A stretch of DNA of 64,000 bases from Sorex araneus. Its lineage: Eukaryota > Chordata > Mammalia > Eulipotyphla > Soricidae. The stretch is from contig NC_073313.1 in the NCBI RefSeq assembly GCF_027595985.1, forward strand, positions 87,092,899-87,156,898, given 5' to 3'. Positions within the stretch are counted from its first letter, which is position 1. The number at the start of each line of letters is the position of its first letter. Positions 26,645-38,412 of this stretch are shown one piece after another. The position numbers and the translations under genes were made by a program. Under the pieces are notes generated by a model. That model was not told where the DNA came from, searched no databases, and saw only the letters and a program-made list of their open reading frames with translations.

Positions 26645-26780
26645 GCTGTAGAGATAGCATCGGGGTAAAGCCACTTGCCTTGGACATGACAGACCCTGGT
26701 TCCATGCCCAGCACAACAGAGTTCTCCAAGCCCCGCCAGAGTTACCCCTAAGTGTTGTTGGGTATGGCTTAAACCCCCAC
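26645..26780 (+). mobile_element. Decayed plus-strand SINE
   Basis: GTAGAGATAGCATCGGGGTA head and CTAAGTGTTGTTGGGTATGG tail; strongly diverged. Confidence 0.55.
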
Positions 26781-27000
26781 CCCAAGTTGGGTGACTTGAT
26801 AGTTACACATTGGTATATCAGTGTCACATAATTTCAGTTTTATTAATAGTAATACATGTCTCACACTGCTTCTCTATTCATGTTTTGGGCCAGTTATGTT
26901 CTACAAATTTTCTCCACTAGTATTGGGTTTTCTGCTTGATTAACAAATAAAAGGTTGGAGCATTCACTCCACCAAGGGCCAAATAATGGGATTCAAAGTG

Positions 27001-28656
27001 CTTTCCACCACTGCTGCCGCTCGAGCAAGATCGCGGGGCCCAAATGAACTGCTTTGGACACCAGCAGCCCACTGAAATACCCCCAGACCATGAACTGAAA
27101 GTTTACCCCAGGCTGCGACAGCGGGGTAGGGTATTTCTCTTTTTTTTCTTTTTCTCTCAACCTTTCCCTCCTGGGCACGACACAGCGGTTGCCGCTTTTT
27201 GAGCACAAAATGGAGACACCAGGCCAACAGCTGTGGGATTCGCGGGAGACCCCGGGTGGGGGGGAGGCAGGGGAACCGGCTCCACCAGGCCAGCAGCTGT
27301 GGGATTCGCGGGAGACCCCGGGTGGGGGGGAGGCAGGGGAAACGGCTCCACCCCCCGCCGATACTTAAGTCCAGCGGACCCACGTGCGCATCCTTTCCAC
27401 CACTGCTGCCACTCGAGCAAGATCGCGGGGCCTAAATGAACTACTTTTGGACACCAGCAGCCCACTGAAATACCCCCAGACCATGAACTGAAAGTTTACC
27501 CCAGGCTGTGAGAACGGGAAAGGGTCTCTCTCTAGGCTTTTCCATCTTATGAGCACCACAAAAGGGGAGTAAAAGCTTGCAGTGAAATAATTTCTGGCAG
27601 AATTTTCCCTGGACTTCATACAGAAATCCAAAACCGCGTGGCCGCAGCTGCGGCTGCGCAACCTAAGCAGATCTGACTGTGGGGGGAAACTCCAAACAAT
27701 AATACTGATTTTTTATTGAAATATTGAAGGTAATCAAAGTAGCAGCCATTTCTCTGGACTGTAAACTAAGCTATAGCCTCATGCCTGCCGACAAGAGAAA
27801 ATATCCTCCTCTCTCGGTTCCTTTCCCTTTTCTGGGAGAACGCGGTGTGGTGTCCACCATATTATGAGGTCTATTAAGCAGGCACGAACTTAGAGGCACA
27901 GGAAGGGGAGGAAAAAAATTAAAATTATGTACTTGGAACAGCGGAACACTTGGGGAGTCTTGGGCCGATACCAGCGCATGATCCGCTGAGATTCGACCCA
28001 GGTGACCACACTTTTGTGTGGCCGTGTTGCTGCAGATCAACCAGAATCCTGAGGAACTACTTTTGGTTCCAGAAACTGCTTGCAGCCATGTCTCTGGACT
28101 GTGAACTAAGCCATAACCCCATGCCGGCCGAGGATGGGAAATATCTCTTTTTCTCGTCAGGCAGTGTGGTGTCAGCCATAATATGAGGACTATTTATTAA
28201 GCAGGCATGAACTTGGTGGCACGGGAAGGAGGGGGAAAAATTCTATGTATTTGAAACAGTGGGACTTCATATCTCTCCAGTCTCAGCTGTGGAAAACTAA
28301 TTATCAAATGCTTCATTGGCAGCAGGGCTGTCTTTCTTGGGGGAAGACTCCAACAATAGTGAGTTTTGTATTGAATTATGGAAAGTAATCAAGGTAAAGA
28401 GAAAATGAAGTGAAATTTATCAATTACACAGGCGGGGATGGTGGTGGGGGGCGGGTGTTGGGAGATAGACTGGGGTCTTTGTTGGTGGGATATGGGCACG
28501 GGTGAAGGGATGGGTGTTTGAGTATTATATAACTGAGATATAAGCCTGAGAACTTTGTAACTTTCCACATGGTGATTCAATAAAATAAATTTTTAAAAAA
28601 GAATAAAAAGAAAATATATTTGGAGTTTAGAATAAAAAGAATATGTTTTTCATAAA
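27001..28656 (+). mobile_element. Composite retroelement III (different 5' units, same 3' module)
   Basis: Bounded by a perfect 20-bp target-site duplication AAATAATGGGATTCAAAGTG (26981-27000 and 28657-28676). 5' part: a GC-rich unit starting CTTTCCACCACTGCTGCC at 27001 and again at 27393 (period 392), the first carrying a 66-bp tandem duplication (27221-27352). Middle: a second repeated block (27748 and about 28084, period about 336). 3' part: from about 28350 the same module as in elements I and II, ending CACATGGTGATTCAATAAAA. No convincing coding frame. Confidence 0.87.
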
Positions 28657-28715
28657 AAATAATGGGATTCAAAGTGGTTTTATTACTCCAGAATGTAGTG
28701 TTTGTTGCCTAACTT

Positions 28716-28765
28716 TCCATGCCCCTTCACTTCCTTCAAGACCCACTTCCCCCTAGACTTTGCTG
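28716..28765 (+). mobile_element. L2 LINE 3'-end scrap
   Basis: CTTCCTTCAAGACCCACTTC is typical of the L2 3' end. Very short. Confidence 0.4.
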
Positions 28766-28919
28766 CCAGGCACTGTCTTTCTTTAGTTGTTTATTTCAAC
28801 TTTACTAAATGGATTAAAGTGCCCAAGTTAAGACATGATTATTTATCATAAAACTGGGCTCTGTCAAATTATGTCACTAACAGGGACATGTGGATTATGC
28901 AGTCCTGGCTGCTCTCTTA

Positions 28920-29015
28920 TCCAAGTTAAGTACTATGACTTACCTAAGGTCGCAGAGACACTTCCGATAGAGCCAAGACTAGGACCTGGATGTTCTGACT
29001 CCCATTCCAGAGAGG
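28920..29015 (+). mobile_element. MIR fragment
   Basis: GACTTACCTAAGGTCGCAGA followed by the MIR-like AAGACTAGGACCTGGATGTT block. Confidence 0.5.
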
Positions 29016-29142
29016 ATTTAGGCCTGACAGATAAAATCTAAACACTCAAGTGTCAGTTTGAATAAGATGGGCCTTTCATATATATGCATATATGTATGCG
29101 TATGTTATATAATTTGCATATAAATTTATATAATATTGATTA

Positions 29143-29392
29143 TGGATTGGAGCAACGGCACAGCGGGTAGGGCATTTGCCTTGCACGCGGCTGACCTGGG
29201 TTCGATTCCTCCGTCCTTCCCGGAGAGCCCAGCAAGCTACCGAGAGTATCCCGCCCCCATGGCAGAGCCTGGCAAGCTACCCATGTCATATTCAATATGC
29301 CATAAACAGTCTCACAGTTAGATGTTACTGGTGCCTGCTCGAGCAAATTGATGAACAACAGGATGACAGTGTTACAGTTCTACAGTGCTAAT
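29143..29392 (+). mobile_element. tRNA-derived SINE, subfamily B
   Basis: Plus strand; head TTGGAGCAACGGCACAGCGG, B-box, B body and end with ACAGTTCTACAGTGCTA. It lies in AT-rich sequence. Confidence 0.9.
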
Positions 29393-29429
29393 ATAGATTA
29401 TATATATATATTTTTTTGTTTTGAGGGTC

Positions 29430-29745
29430 AGGACTTACTCTTTTTTGGGGGGACCAGATCTGGTGATGGTTAGGAGTTACTTCAGGCTCTATAGTCAGGA
29501 ATTAGTCTTGGCAGTGCTCAGAGGACAATATGGGATGCCATGGATTGAACTCAGCTTGTCTGCATGCAAGGCAAATGCTTTACCCACTATACTATAGCTT
29601 TGCTCCCAGGATTTACTCTTGATTCTGTGGTCAGGGATCACTCCTGGCAGAACACAGGGGACTGTATATAGTGCTGAGGTTTGACTGTGGTCAGGCACAT
29701 GTTAGACAATCGCTTGATGCCATGTACTGTCTCTCTGGATCTGAT
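29430..29745 (-). mobile_element. Two adjacent old SINE copies
   Basis: Minus-strand copies at about 29430-29612 (GGACCAGATCTGGTGATGGT) and 29612-29745 (ATTTACTCTTGATTCTGTGG), both with decayed heads. Confidence 0.65.
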
Positions 29746-31964
29746 CCTTTCATTAATTTTATGTTCAATGAATACTTTTGATAGCCATCTGGTAGGGTTA
29801 ATTTTTTGGGGAAAGTTTCTGTCTGCCTCCTTTTCTTATGAGTTGATAACCATCAATGGTGTTTGGATTTCTTTTTGATGCATTTAACCAATGACCCCTC
29901 CATTTTAGGTAGAAGGTTGACTCTATAGTCAGACTGATAATGGGGGTGGTTGTTGGGTTTTTGTTTTTTACATTTCTCTCCAGACCCCCTGCACTTAGGT
30001 TGAACTGATGGTGGGATTTCTTTAGCACGGAAAGTCAGGAAGTGGCTTTGCCTCGTTCCCACAGTCAAGTTGGCTGTCCCTTTGTGAGGGCCATTGCCCT
30101 GGGCTCCTTCTGACGCTATCCCTGGCAGCTGCCAGAGGCAATGGTATACAAATGCTATATTGGTAACTGTGAAGTTATAGGAAAAGGTGAAGCCTACATA
30201 TCAAGTGCTATAGAATTCCCTTTATTTAGGGCCTTCCTGGAGGAGGAGTCTTGGCTGGGTTGGGAGGGGAAGGCAGTTCCTTCCCACTTGATTGTGTTAT
30301 GGGCTGAATAGTATAGAATGGGGCTGAAGTCCTGTGAGAAGCAAAGGTGGCCTCTATTGTGAAGGAGAGGTGTGAGAGCCACTTTTCCCCCACTCTGGGA
30401 AACCTTATACCTCATCCTGCATACCTCATCCTGAATTTCCTGACTTGGATGGGGGAAGGTGTTGGAGCTCACCAAGAACCCTTTTCCCCTTTCAAAACGT
30501 CTCAGAGCTTTTGTTTTAATGCCGTTGGGTTTCTAATGGTGCTACTGTATCCTCCATTTACGCGACAAATTCCAAGGGTATCCCTTGAGTCAGAGTTGAA
30601 AGCAGGGGCCCATGTCATATCAGCCTGATCTTTAAGATTTGGGAGTAGCATGTGGGCTTTATGTGGAAAGAGAGCAGAACAGCTTTTGGTGGGGGCACTT
30701 TGGGGTTCTGATCAGAACCTACGTGGCATAATCTGAGGGAAGGTCATGAGAAAAGGAGACAGAGGAGGAATAAGGGGAGATTGAGCTGGGATGTGTCAGT
30801 GCCCCATCTGCTTCCTCTCATGGGGCATAGAGGAAGAGGAAGTCATCTCTAACCCCAGATTGGGGAAGAACTAACTGAATTCTAAATTAGTATCATGCCT
30901 GGTGTGCTGGTCATCTCCCCCTGACCCTGGCAGAGCCAGGACTCTGTTAGTTCCTCAGGTGGCTTTCTTTCCAGGACACCAGGCTTGGCACCCTGAGTTA
31001 CAGTACTCTGGAGATTTAGCTATCAATTTGTCCCTGAAACTGTGGCAAGTCCAAATGACAGTGGCAGATAAGCACATATCGACACAACCCTTATGCCCAG
31101 TCCTGAGCTAAGTACACTGGTGGTTACAAAAAGGGAAATAAGCCAGCATTCTGTCAGTGTGCAACAAGAACTTGACTGGAGTGAATTTCAGTTATTTCTG
31201 ACAACCCAGAAGGTAGGTATTACTGATTTGCTTTACTGATGTTGGACCATGCCCAGCTTGGGGTGGGGGCAGTCATGTGGCACCAACAATCAAGCCTAGG
31301 ACCATACATATACAAGGTATGTTTTCAACCACTTGACCTACATCTCCAGACCCTTTTATTTTAGTATTTTGTGGGTGGGTTGGGAATTGGGGGACATACC
31401 TAACAGTGCTCATGGGCTATTCTTTCTGACTTGATGGTCTGGGAACCATTTGTGATGCTGGGGATTGGAACTAGGGTAACAGCAGACACAGCTGCAAACA
31501 AGGCAAGTGTTTTACCTTCTGTACTCTCTCTCCACCCTACTTTTGTTAGTTTTAATTGAAATCTAAGGAACATATAACACTTCATTTTTTTTAGTTTTTG
31601 CATATGAAAGAGTCCACATTTTTATTTAGAAAATGCAAAAATGTTAAAGCCTTAATATAACTATCTCCTTCATTTAAGAGAGATGAGTCCATAGGTATTC
31701 CTACTTAAAAAGTAGGCGGTAACGTTATGTAAATGTAAAGTGTTCAGCATGATTATCTATTTATGTATTGCAGTATAGACCCATAATTATTTTCACCATG
31801 AAGAAATGTTTATGTTTGTGGTTACCTGAAGTCACGTAACTAGTCAGGATATAAAGACTTCTCACTTTGCTCTTAGTGGTCACAGAAGTAGAGTGGGTAG
31901 GGGGAAGGGCCTGAAAGTAAAACAGAGGTAGCGAGGTGGTGTAGATTTAGGGGATCAGACACAT

Positions 31965-32205
31965 TATCATTTATTAAGCATTTTGTGTTGAACATTGTAC
32001 TAAATATTTGCACACTATTTCATTCAATTTTTGTAACAGCCTCGAGTCTATTACTGTTATCCCCCCACTTTATTGACTGGACAGTGAAGATCAAGGAGAC
32101 TGCCTGATATTTCTAAAGTGACCTAACCAGTAAAATCAGATGCCAATACTTGAACTCATGTTGGCTGGATCTCCTAGCTGCTAGAAGCTAGCCACCCTGT
32201 TAGCC
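31965..32205 (+). mobile_element. MIR SINE, nearly complete
   Basis: Order of blocks follows MIR: ATTTATTAAGCATTTTGTGT, CACTATTTCATTCAATTTTT, GTTATCCCCCCACTTTATTG, then a decayed core and the ACTTGAACTCATGTTGGCTG end. Confidence 0.75.
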
Positions 32206-32547
32206 ATTTTGCACTAGTACATCCTTATCCTTCCTCGGGAACGAGAGGCTCCAGCTCCCAGGGTTTTTGACATCGTAGTATGGGGCTGGAATATAAATAT
32301 TGGACCCCAGCCCTTGGTTTGCTGGACTCAGATCTCCACTTGGCATCTTCTGTATGTCCATGGTGTTGCAAAGAAGATTCCAGAAATTGTGCCTCAGAAG
32401 CAGTGATGTGCTCTAGGTGGCAGACCCACTCATCACTGCCTGTGTTGTTCCTCTAACTCTATCAACAGATACCTCTCTACCCTCCATGGAAAGCCATACT
32501 TCTCAGAGAGAACAAAAGAGGTGACATCTTGGGTGAAAGTTGAGGTG

Positions 32548-32650
32548 ATAATGCTAAGTGGAAGAAATCAGAAAGAGATGAATACAAGATAGTTTCATTC
32601 ATCTGTGGAATATAAGGAAACAATCAAACTGACTAAACATAGCAAACGTA
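32548..32650 (+). mobile_element. L1 3'UTR scrap
   Basis: AATGCTAAGTGGAAGAAATC and TCATTCATCTGTGGAATATA are the conserved junction of L1 ORF2 end and 3'UTR. Confidence 0.65.
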
Positions 32651-33763
32651 GCTCTTAGAATGTTAAAAATAGTGACTGAGGCCAGAGAGAGAGAGAGAGA
32701 GTACAGGTGCTTGCCTTGCCAACACTGGTTAGATCACTGACACCGCATATGCTCCCCAGAGCACTTCCAGGAGTAATCCCTGACTTCAGATCTGTGGGTA
32801 GCGCCTGAGCGAAGAGGGTTACTGGGGAAGGAGAATGGTGGGGAAACTCATGGGGGTTGGATGGAAAGTCACAGAAAAGGGGATCAATTTGATGATAATG
32901 AATGGTAGTGGAGTTTTGGTGGTAGATGCTGTGTGCATTTTCATTTTATTTTGTGGGGCCTCCCAAGCAGTGCCAGGAGATCTTGGGGTCCTAACAATTT
33001 TTCTTGGACAACCAGGACAGCGGTTCAATGCAAGGGTCTGACGAAGTGATACTGCTCAAGTCCTACCATTCCAGGGATACTTGGGCCACTCTGGTGTGTT
33101 GGGAACCTCAAGTGGCACACTCTGCAGTGCTCAGATACTTCCAGGACTGTGCTCCGTGATGCTCTACATTTCTCTGTCATCCAGCTTCACCTGCATCTCC
33201 TCCAGTTCTGTGATCACAGGTACCCTTGCACAGCAACCTACTCTGGCCTACAGTCAGCCTATAAGGTCAACTGGAGCCTCATAACCTGGAGACATCCCAT
33301 ATCTGCTTCCCCAGGGAAGAGGGAGAATTATACATTTCTTTCTCAATCATCTTTTTGATGATGGTTGTGGGGGTGGTTGTGACTTACAAGCACTTTGCGC
33401 CTTACTCTCCCCACATCCCATCTTTCCAGAAGCCAAAAGGCAGCAAGATAATTACTTTGCTCTTACAAAGTAATTATGGAGACTAGGGCTCCAAGCTTAT
33501 TTGTGTTTTCATTTCCTTTCATATTTTCATAAATTGTATTGTTTCTTTTCAAATAGGTAGAACAATAACACTTTGAATTTCAAAGAAAACAAGGATGTAC
33601 AATGTGAATTGTTCTCTTGATCACCCCCTATTACCCTGGTAACCACTGTGTATACATATCATCCCCATCTTTGTGTGTATGTATCCGGAAATTAAAATTT
33701 AAATGGGCTCACCCTATAAATAATGTTTCAGTACACTTCATCCCTAATAGAGCATAAATTATT

Positions 33764-33936
33764 TTTTGTTGTTTTTGGCTTTGGGGCGATATCCAGAGAT
33801 GCTCAGGAGTTGTTACTCCTGGCTATGTACACAGGAATCACTCCTGGCAGGCTCAGGGTACCATATGGGATGTTGGAGATTGATCGTCTTCATGCAAGGC
33901 AAGTGCCTTACCCACTGTATTATCACTCTGGCCCCA
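33764..33936 (-). mobile_element. SINE, subfamily A-like
   Basis: Minus strand; GGGGCGATATCCAGAGATGC body, head with ATTATCACTCTGGCCCC. A short deletion lies near 33850. Confidence 0.78.
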
Positions 33937-33974
33937 AGCATGGAGTGTTTTTTACAGGAACATTTATACACTAG

Positions 33975-34222
33975 GTGTAGCACTATAGCACTGCCGTCCC
34001 ATTGTTCATCAGTTTGCTCCAGTGGGTACCAGTAACGTCTCCATTGTGAGACTTGTTATTGTTTTTGGCATATCAAATACACCACGGGTAGCTTGTCAGG
34101 CTCTGCCATTAAGGCGGAATACTCTCAGTAGCTTGCCAGACTCTCCAAGAATGATGAAGGAATTGAACCCGGGTGAGCCGCGTGTAAGGCAAACACCCTA
34201 CCCACTGTGCTTTTGCTCCAGT
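33975..34222 (-). mobile_element. tRNA-derived SINE, subfamily B
   Basis: Minus strand; begins GTAGCACTATAGCACTGCCG, includes ACCAGTAACGTCTCCATTGT and the shared head at the right end. Confidence 0.9.
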
Positions 34223-34231
34223 ATACCACGC

Positions 34232-34490
34232 AAATTTTAATTTTTTTAATTAATTCATTTTTAATTAGTGAGTCACAGTGAGGGTACAGTTACAGATTCA
34301 CACATTTTCATGCTTGTTTTTCCCTCATGCAATGTTCGAGAGCCCATCCCTCCACCAGTGTCCATTCTCCACCACCAATGAACCCAGTATCCCTCCTACC
34401 CCCCAACCCCATCCCCCCACCCCACCCTGCCTCTGAAGCAGGTCATTCCAGTTTGTTCTCTCTCTCTCTCTTTTTGGGTGTTGTTATACC
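34232..34490 (-). mobile_element. 5'-truncated L1 3' end
   Basis: Tail and 3'UTR like the L1 at 7440 (ATCCCTCCACCAGTGTCCAT). Imperfect target-site duplication TATACCACGCAAATTTT near 34222 versus TATACCATGTAAATCTT near 34485. Confidence 0.82.
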
Positions 34491-34734
34491 ATGTAAATCT
34501 TAAAGAATAAAATATTGTGAAGATTTTCCTTGTGTTATTAGCTATTTTTACTAAGTCATGCTTGAAGTCTGCATGATACTGTGTGAACAAACAAGAAGGT
34601 ATTTAATTCCTGAGTGTTTTACAAACCAAACGCTCATCTGTCTGTGTGCCCAGATGTTGGTGTGCAGCTGAGGGGCTCTTTCTGTTGCTGGAGACCTGGG
34701 GGCAGGATGACTGTCTCTGAGGGTGTGGATATAA

Positions 34735-34915
34735 TACAGGGTGTCCTTGGCACCAATAACAAGCTGGATCTCATTTCCCTGACCCTGAAAGGGCCTCCAA
34801 TGTGGCATCGTTAGGAAGGCCAAGTAGAGAGGCTTCTAAAATCTCAGGGATAGGACTAATGGAGAGGTTACTGAGACCACATGAGAAATTCGACGATAAC
34901 GGGATTTCATGATTT
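34735..34915 (+). mobile_element. SINE subfamily C fragment
   Basis: Shares GATCTCATTTCCCTGACCCT, GGCCTCCAATGTGGCATCG, AAATCTCAGGGATAGGACTA and TCGACGATAACGGG with 12960-13130. Confidence 0.75.
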
Positions 34916-34934
34916 GTGATTCATCCTTGGCACC

Positions 34935-35080
34935 TAGGGACCTTGAAAGCTTACTGGATTTTCCACTCAACTTACCTTCAGCCTTCTGAGCGTAGGTTTC
35001 CTCCTCTATACTTGGGGACGATGATGATACTCATCTTGGGAAGATGCAGTGAGACTTAGATGAGAAAAATGATTGACCCT
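34935..35080 (-). mobile_element. MIR fragment
   Basis: GGTTTCCTCCTCTATACTTG and GATGATGATACTCATCTTGG follow the minus-strand MIR order. Confidence 0.5.
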
Positions 35081-35119
35081 TGAAACAAAGGGTGTGACTG
35101 CATGGATCTGCCTGTACCC

Positions 35120-35290
35120 GAATTTTTTTTCTCTTTGGCCATACCCAGTGAAGCTCAATGACTATTCCTGGCTCTCCTCAGGAGTGACCTCTGGTGATGC
35201 TCAGGGGACGATACACAGTGCCAGGCATTTGAATTGGGAATGGCAGGATGAAAGGCAAGTGCTATAACCCCTGTGCTATTTCCCTGCCAT
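35120..35290 (-). mobile_element. Diverged SINE
   Basis: TTTGGCCATACCCAGTGAAG and CAGGGGACGATACACAGTGC; minus strand. The following 35295-36170 shows no gene or recognised repeat apart from a short TATATG/ACAC run near 36045-36078. Confidence 0.6.
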
Positions 35291-36175
35291 CCTCCCTCCA
35301 ATTCTTTTCCAGGCATGATTTCCTCAATCAAATATTCAACCAATCTTGGATGTTGGTTGACATAGCAAGTATGGAGGCTCACAAATTTGGAGGGCCCACT
35401 ATTAGGCCCATGAAAACAGTGTTCTTGCCAATATCAAAGAGCAAATTAAGTTTTAGGGGACTCTGGTTATACATGGATGTTTTTTAGTTGGCATTATTAT
35501 GGGGGCTGCCACAGCCATTTGCAGCAGTGTTGGGGTGGAGTACATATGGTGTCAAATTAACCTCAACCATGCAAGGCATATTCAAGTGGTAACTTTGTAA
35601 CCACACCACCAGGCAGGATATACACAATTGTCTTGGGTTTTTATTTACTACACCAGGGAGTGTACCCCACTTCTGCATTGTTCAATGGTCAACAGTACAT
35701 GTTGAGAGCTTGGTGGCTAGTCCCTGTGCCAGTGCTCACTTACGACAGTAGATTATCCAGTACCATGAGGGTTTGGAAGTTGTTTGGATGCCTCCCAGTT
35801 ACTTTATAGCAATAATCAAAGGTTGTGGGATGAGCTGCTGAGAACAAAGCATGGAAGTGACATGGCCTTGACTTCGTCTGCTGGCAGTCTCACTCAACAT
35901 TGCCCTCCCTGATGCTGTGAATGTCTGCAGCCAAGCTAGGAGCCTTCTCCATCATCCCCTGCTACCTTGGGCCCTAAGAAGGAGATGGTGTGGCTTTAGT
36001 GGGTCCATAAAGGGGTAGCCTCAGAGAGAAGGCCCTGTTGAAATATATATGTTTATGTATACACACACACACATATAGGAATGGCTCACGGGAAGCAGAG
36101 AAAAGGATGAGTATAGGTAGGCCACAAACAGCTTCCTAAATACACTACCTACAATCATAGTTAAGAAAGGTAGCG

Positions 36176-36345
36176 GGGCTGGAACAATAGCATACGGCAT
36201 TTGCTTTGCACGCGGCTGACCCGGGTTTGATTCTGAGCATCCCATATGGTCCCCTGAGCACTGCCAGGAGTTAATTCCTGAGTGCAAAGCCAGGAGTAAC
36301 CCCTGTGCATCGCCGGGTGTGACCCAAAAAGCAAAAATAAAAAGG
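36176..36345 (+). mobile_element. tRNA-derived SINE, subfamily A
   Basis: Plus strand, near consensus: GGGGCTGGAACAATAGCATA head, GTGTGACCCAAAAAGCAAAA tail. Confidence 0.93.
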
Positions 36346-36525
36346 TAGGGATGGAGAAATAGTACAGTGGGTAGAGTGCTTGCCTTGCATGTGGGTGGCC
36401 CAGGTTCGATCCCTGGAACCATATATACTTTACCAAGCCTTGCCAGGAGTGATCTATGAGCGTATAGCCAGGACGAAGCCCTGAGTACTGCAAGGTGTGG
36501 CCCCAAAAGCAAAAGTAAAGAAACT
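36346..36525 (+). mobile_element. Older SINE directly after a younger one
   Basis: Plus strand; GGATGGAGAAATAGTACAGT head, GGTTCGATCC B-box, GGCCCCAAAAGCAAAAG tail. Confidence 0.8.
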
Positions 36526-37009
36526 GAATTCCCCTTTTCTTCAATCTCATGATCATTTATTCGTTCTGAGCAATCTGTCCAAGAAATAAATGAGCTTGAA
36601 ACTGGCTTTGTTTTCTGACTTCCAGACACATGCTATTCATACCTAATGAAACACTTAGATGTGTCTCTACCTTGGGCACAGTGCTGCCCAGGTACACCCG
36701 TTCCTTAATGGGGCAGAGGCCTTTAAGGCTCCTGTTGTATTTCTAGGAAGAGGGAAATTGCTGTCTCTGCTTTCAAACCCCAACAAGGCCAGTCCGTGGC
36801 CATGAGTTCTGAAGAATGATGGTTAGTGTCAAGGATTGAGTCAGTTCTGGTTTCAAACTGGAGCACTATGGCTGAGGAGATCAAAGGGCTGGAACACCTG
36901 GTTTGCATGGCACCACTGGGATAATGAACCTCTGCCAAGCACTGGACTGGGAGTAGCTTCTATGCACTGCCCAGTATGGCACAAAAACAAAATTCCAAAC
37001 CAAAAAAGC

Positions 37010-37200
37010 CAGACTGGAGAGATAGTACAGAGATAGTACAGATAAGTCACTTATCTTGCATGTGGCCAATACCGGTCAGATCCCTGGCTCTTCATATGAT
37101 CCCGCTCCCCCCAGCACCATCAGGAGTGACCTCAGAGCACAGAGCCAGAAGTAAGCTCTGAACACCACTGGGTTTGGTTCCAGGCCCCCAACCCAAAAAA
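37010..37200 (+). mobile_element. Old SINE with duplicated head segment
   Basis: AGAGATAGTACAG occurs twice in tandem at the start, followed by a decayed body and CCCAACCCAAAAAAAG tail. Confidence 0.65.
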
Positions 37201-37378
37201 AGTCAAATTGGAGTTCTAGATCAGATAGATTGGGGCACAGAGTGTCCCTGGGGAAGGGACAAAAGACCTGAAAGGACAAGAGACATATTTTTAAGTCCAG
37301 CTTAGAGGAGCCGATCTCCCACCCCACCCTCTCTCCATAGAAAAGAGAACTGGAGACAGAAATTTAGTTCTACCTATG

Positions 37379-37384
37379 TTTATT
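37379..37384 (-). terminator. SASH3: Probable SASH3 poly(A) signal (AATAAA)
   Basis: Canonical AATAAA on the minus strand. About 45-60 nt downstream lies a G/T-rich stretch (AGAGGGTGGGGTGGG). I saw no other AATAAA on the minus strand between it and the stop codon. Confidence 0.65.
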
Positions 37385-37579
37385 ACCATCAATCTTATTC
37401 TGCAGCCCTCTTATCCTATTTACACCCAAACCCTTCCCCCAAACTAGCTTTTTCCAAAATTCTGGGTAGCAGGTCCAGAAAGTGTGTCCGCTGAGCAGGC
37501 AGAGTGGGCACACATTCCCCAGGCCACTTGGACTCCAGAGAAAGATACTATGGGAATTCATGGCACAGACTTGGTATGG

Positions 37580-37605
37580 AGGTCAAGGGAATATTCCCTT
37601 GACCT
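37580..37605. repeat. 26-bp perfect palindrome
   Basis: Half-site AGGTCAAGGGAAT is followed immediately by its reverse complement with no loop. It sits in the SASH3 3'UTR. Confidence 0.97.
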
Positions 37606-38244
37606 GAAATATTCCCCCTCTTGGGAGTTCAGGATACCTCAAAACTTTTAGTGAAGCAAATAAAGTAGATTTCTCAATGTCACGCTTCATAATGTCTTTG
37701 CTTGGAAGGATACACACACATGGCAAAGTTTCTATCCAGACCTGATTTTTGCTTTGGAGGAGCCAATCTGGCCTTTGGAAGCTATCTCTGACCAGCTGCT
37801 ATTAGCCTTGGGGAAGTGGCTGGTGGCCAGAGGGGTGGCAGGGGATGGTTGCATTGGCGTGTATTGTCAGGTTTGAGCATTGTTTTAAGCGGGAAGCTTC
37901 AGCATGGCCTGAGTTAAGTGGGTGCTATAGGATGGAGGAGCAAGAGAAGCCATCTCACTGGGAACCCACAGACCCTTCAGTAAACCCCATAGCTGTCTTT
38001 GGCCACCTGGAAGAGGAGAGCAAACAGTGTCCCAGAACATCAGTGCCACCAAGTTCCTTAGGGGTTCTCCATTCCCTTCCTGTCCTAGGCCTGTTTCAGG
38101 CAGGCGCTTGGTTCAAGTCAGTTATTTAGCAGAAAAATCTCTAAGAAGGCTAAGGGGAAAGGCAATAGGGACAAGTGCCCGTGTCTTTCCTGGAACCTCA
38201 TTCTGCATCTCTTTGTGATCACTGAGGGTCCTATATTCAGCTTT

Positions 38245-38392
38245 TGGACTATATCTGATGGTGCTCAGGGCTTACTCCTGGCTCTGTGCTCAGAGCTCTT
38301 GGGGTTCCATATAGGGTGCCAGAGATAAAATCCAGGTCAGCTACACGCAAGTCACACACACCTAACCTGCTGTTTTGTCTCTCCTGAGGAGC
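38245..38392 (-). mobile_element. SINE in SASH3 3'UTR, sense to SASH3
   Basis: Minus-strand decayed copy (TGGTGCTCAGGGCTTACTCC). Forms an inverted pair with the SINE 20 bp to its right. Confidence 0.75.
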
Positions 38393-38412
38393 CTTTTGAA
38401 TGACCAGCTTGG

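Larger units (their letters stand above)
29750..33760. other. Gene-free intergenic stretch between the convergent genes
   Basis: I find no exon with splice sites and no long conserved frame. It contains an old SINE at 31360-31540 (-), a MIR at 31965-32205 (+), an L1 3' scrap at 32548-32650 (+), a SINE at 32665-32815 (+) with (GA)n, and a perfect 12-bp hairpin at 33448-33477. The rest looks like unique or ancient repeat DNA. Confidence 0.6.

Noticed and set aside
36021..36629. 202-codon minus-strand frame
   Set aside because: It runs through two plus-strand SINEs; repeated SINE translations (TLRCTG-, GCWES-like) are common window-wide artefacts.
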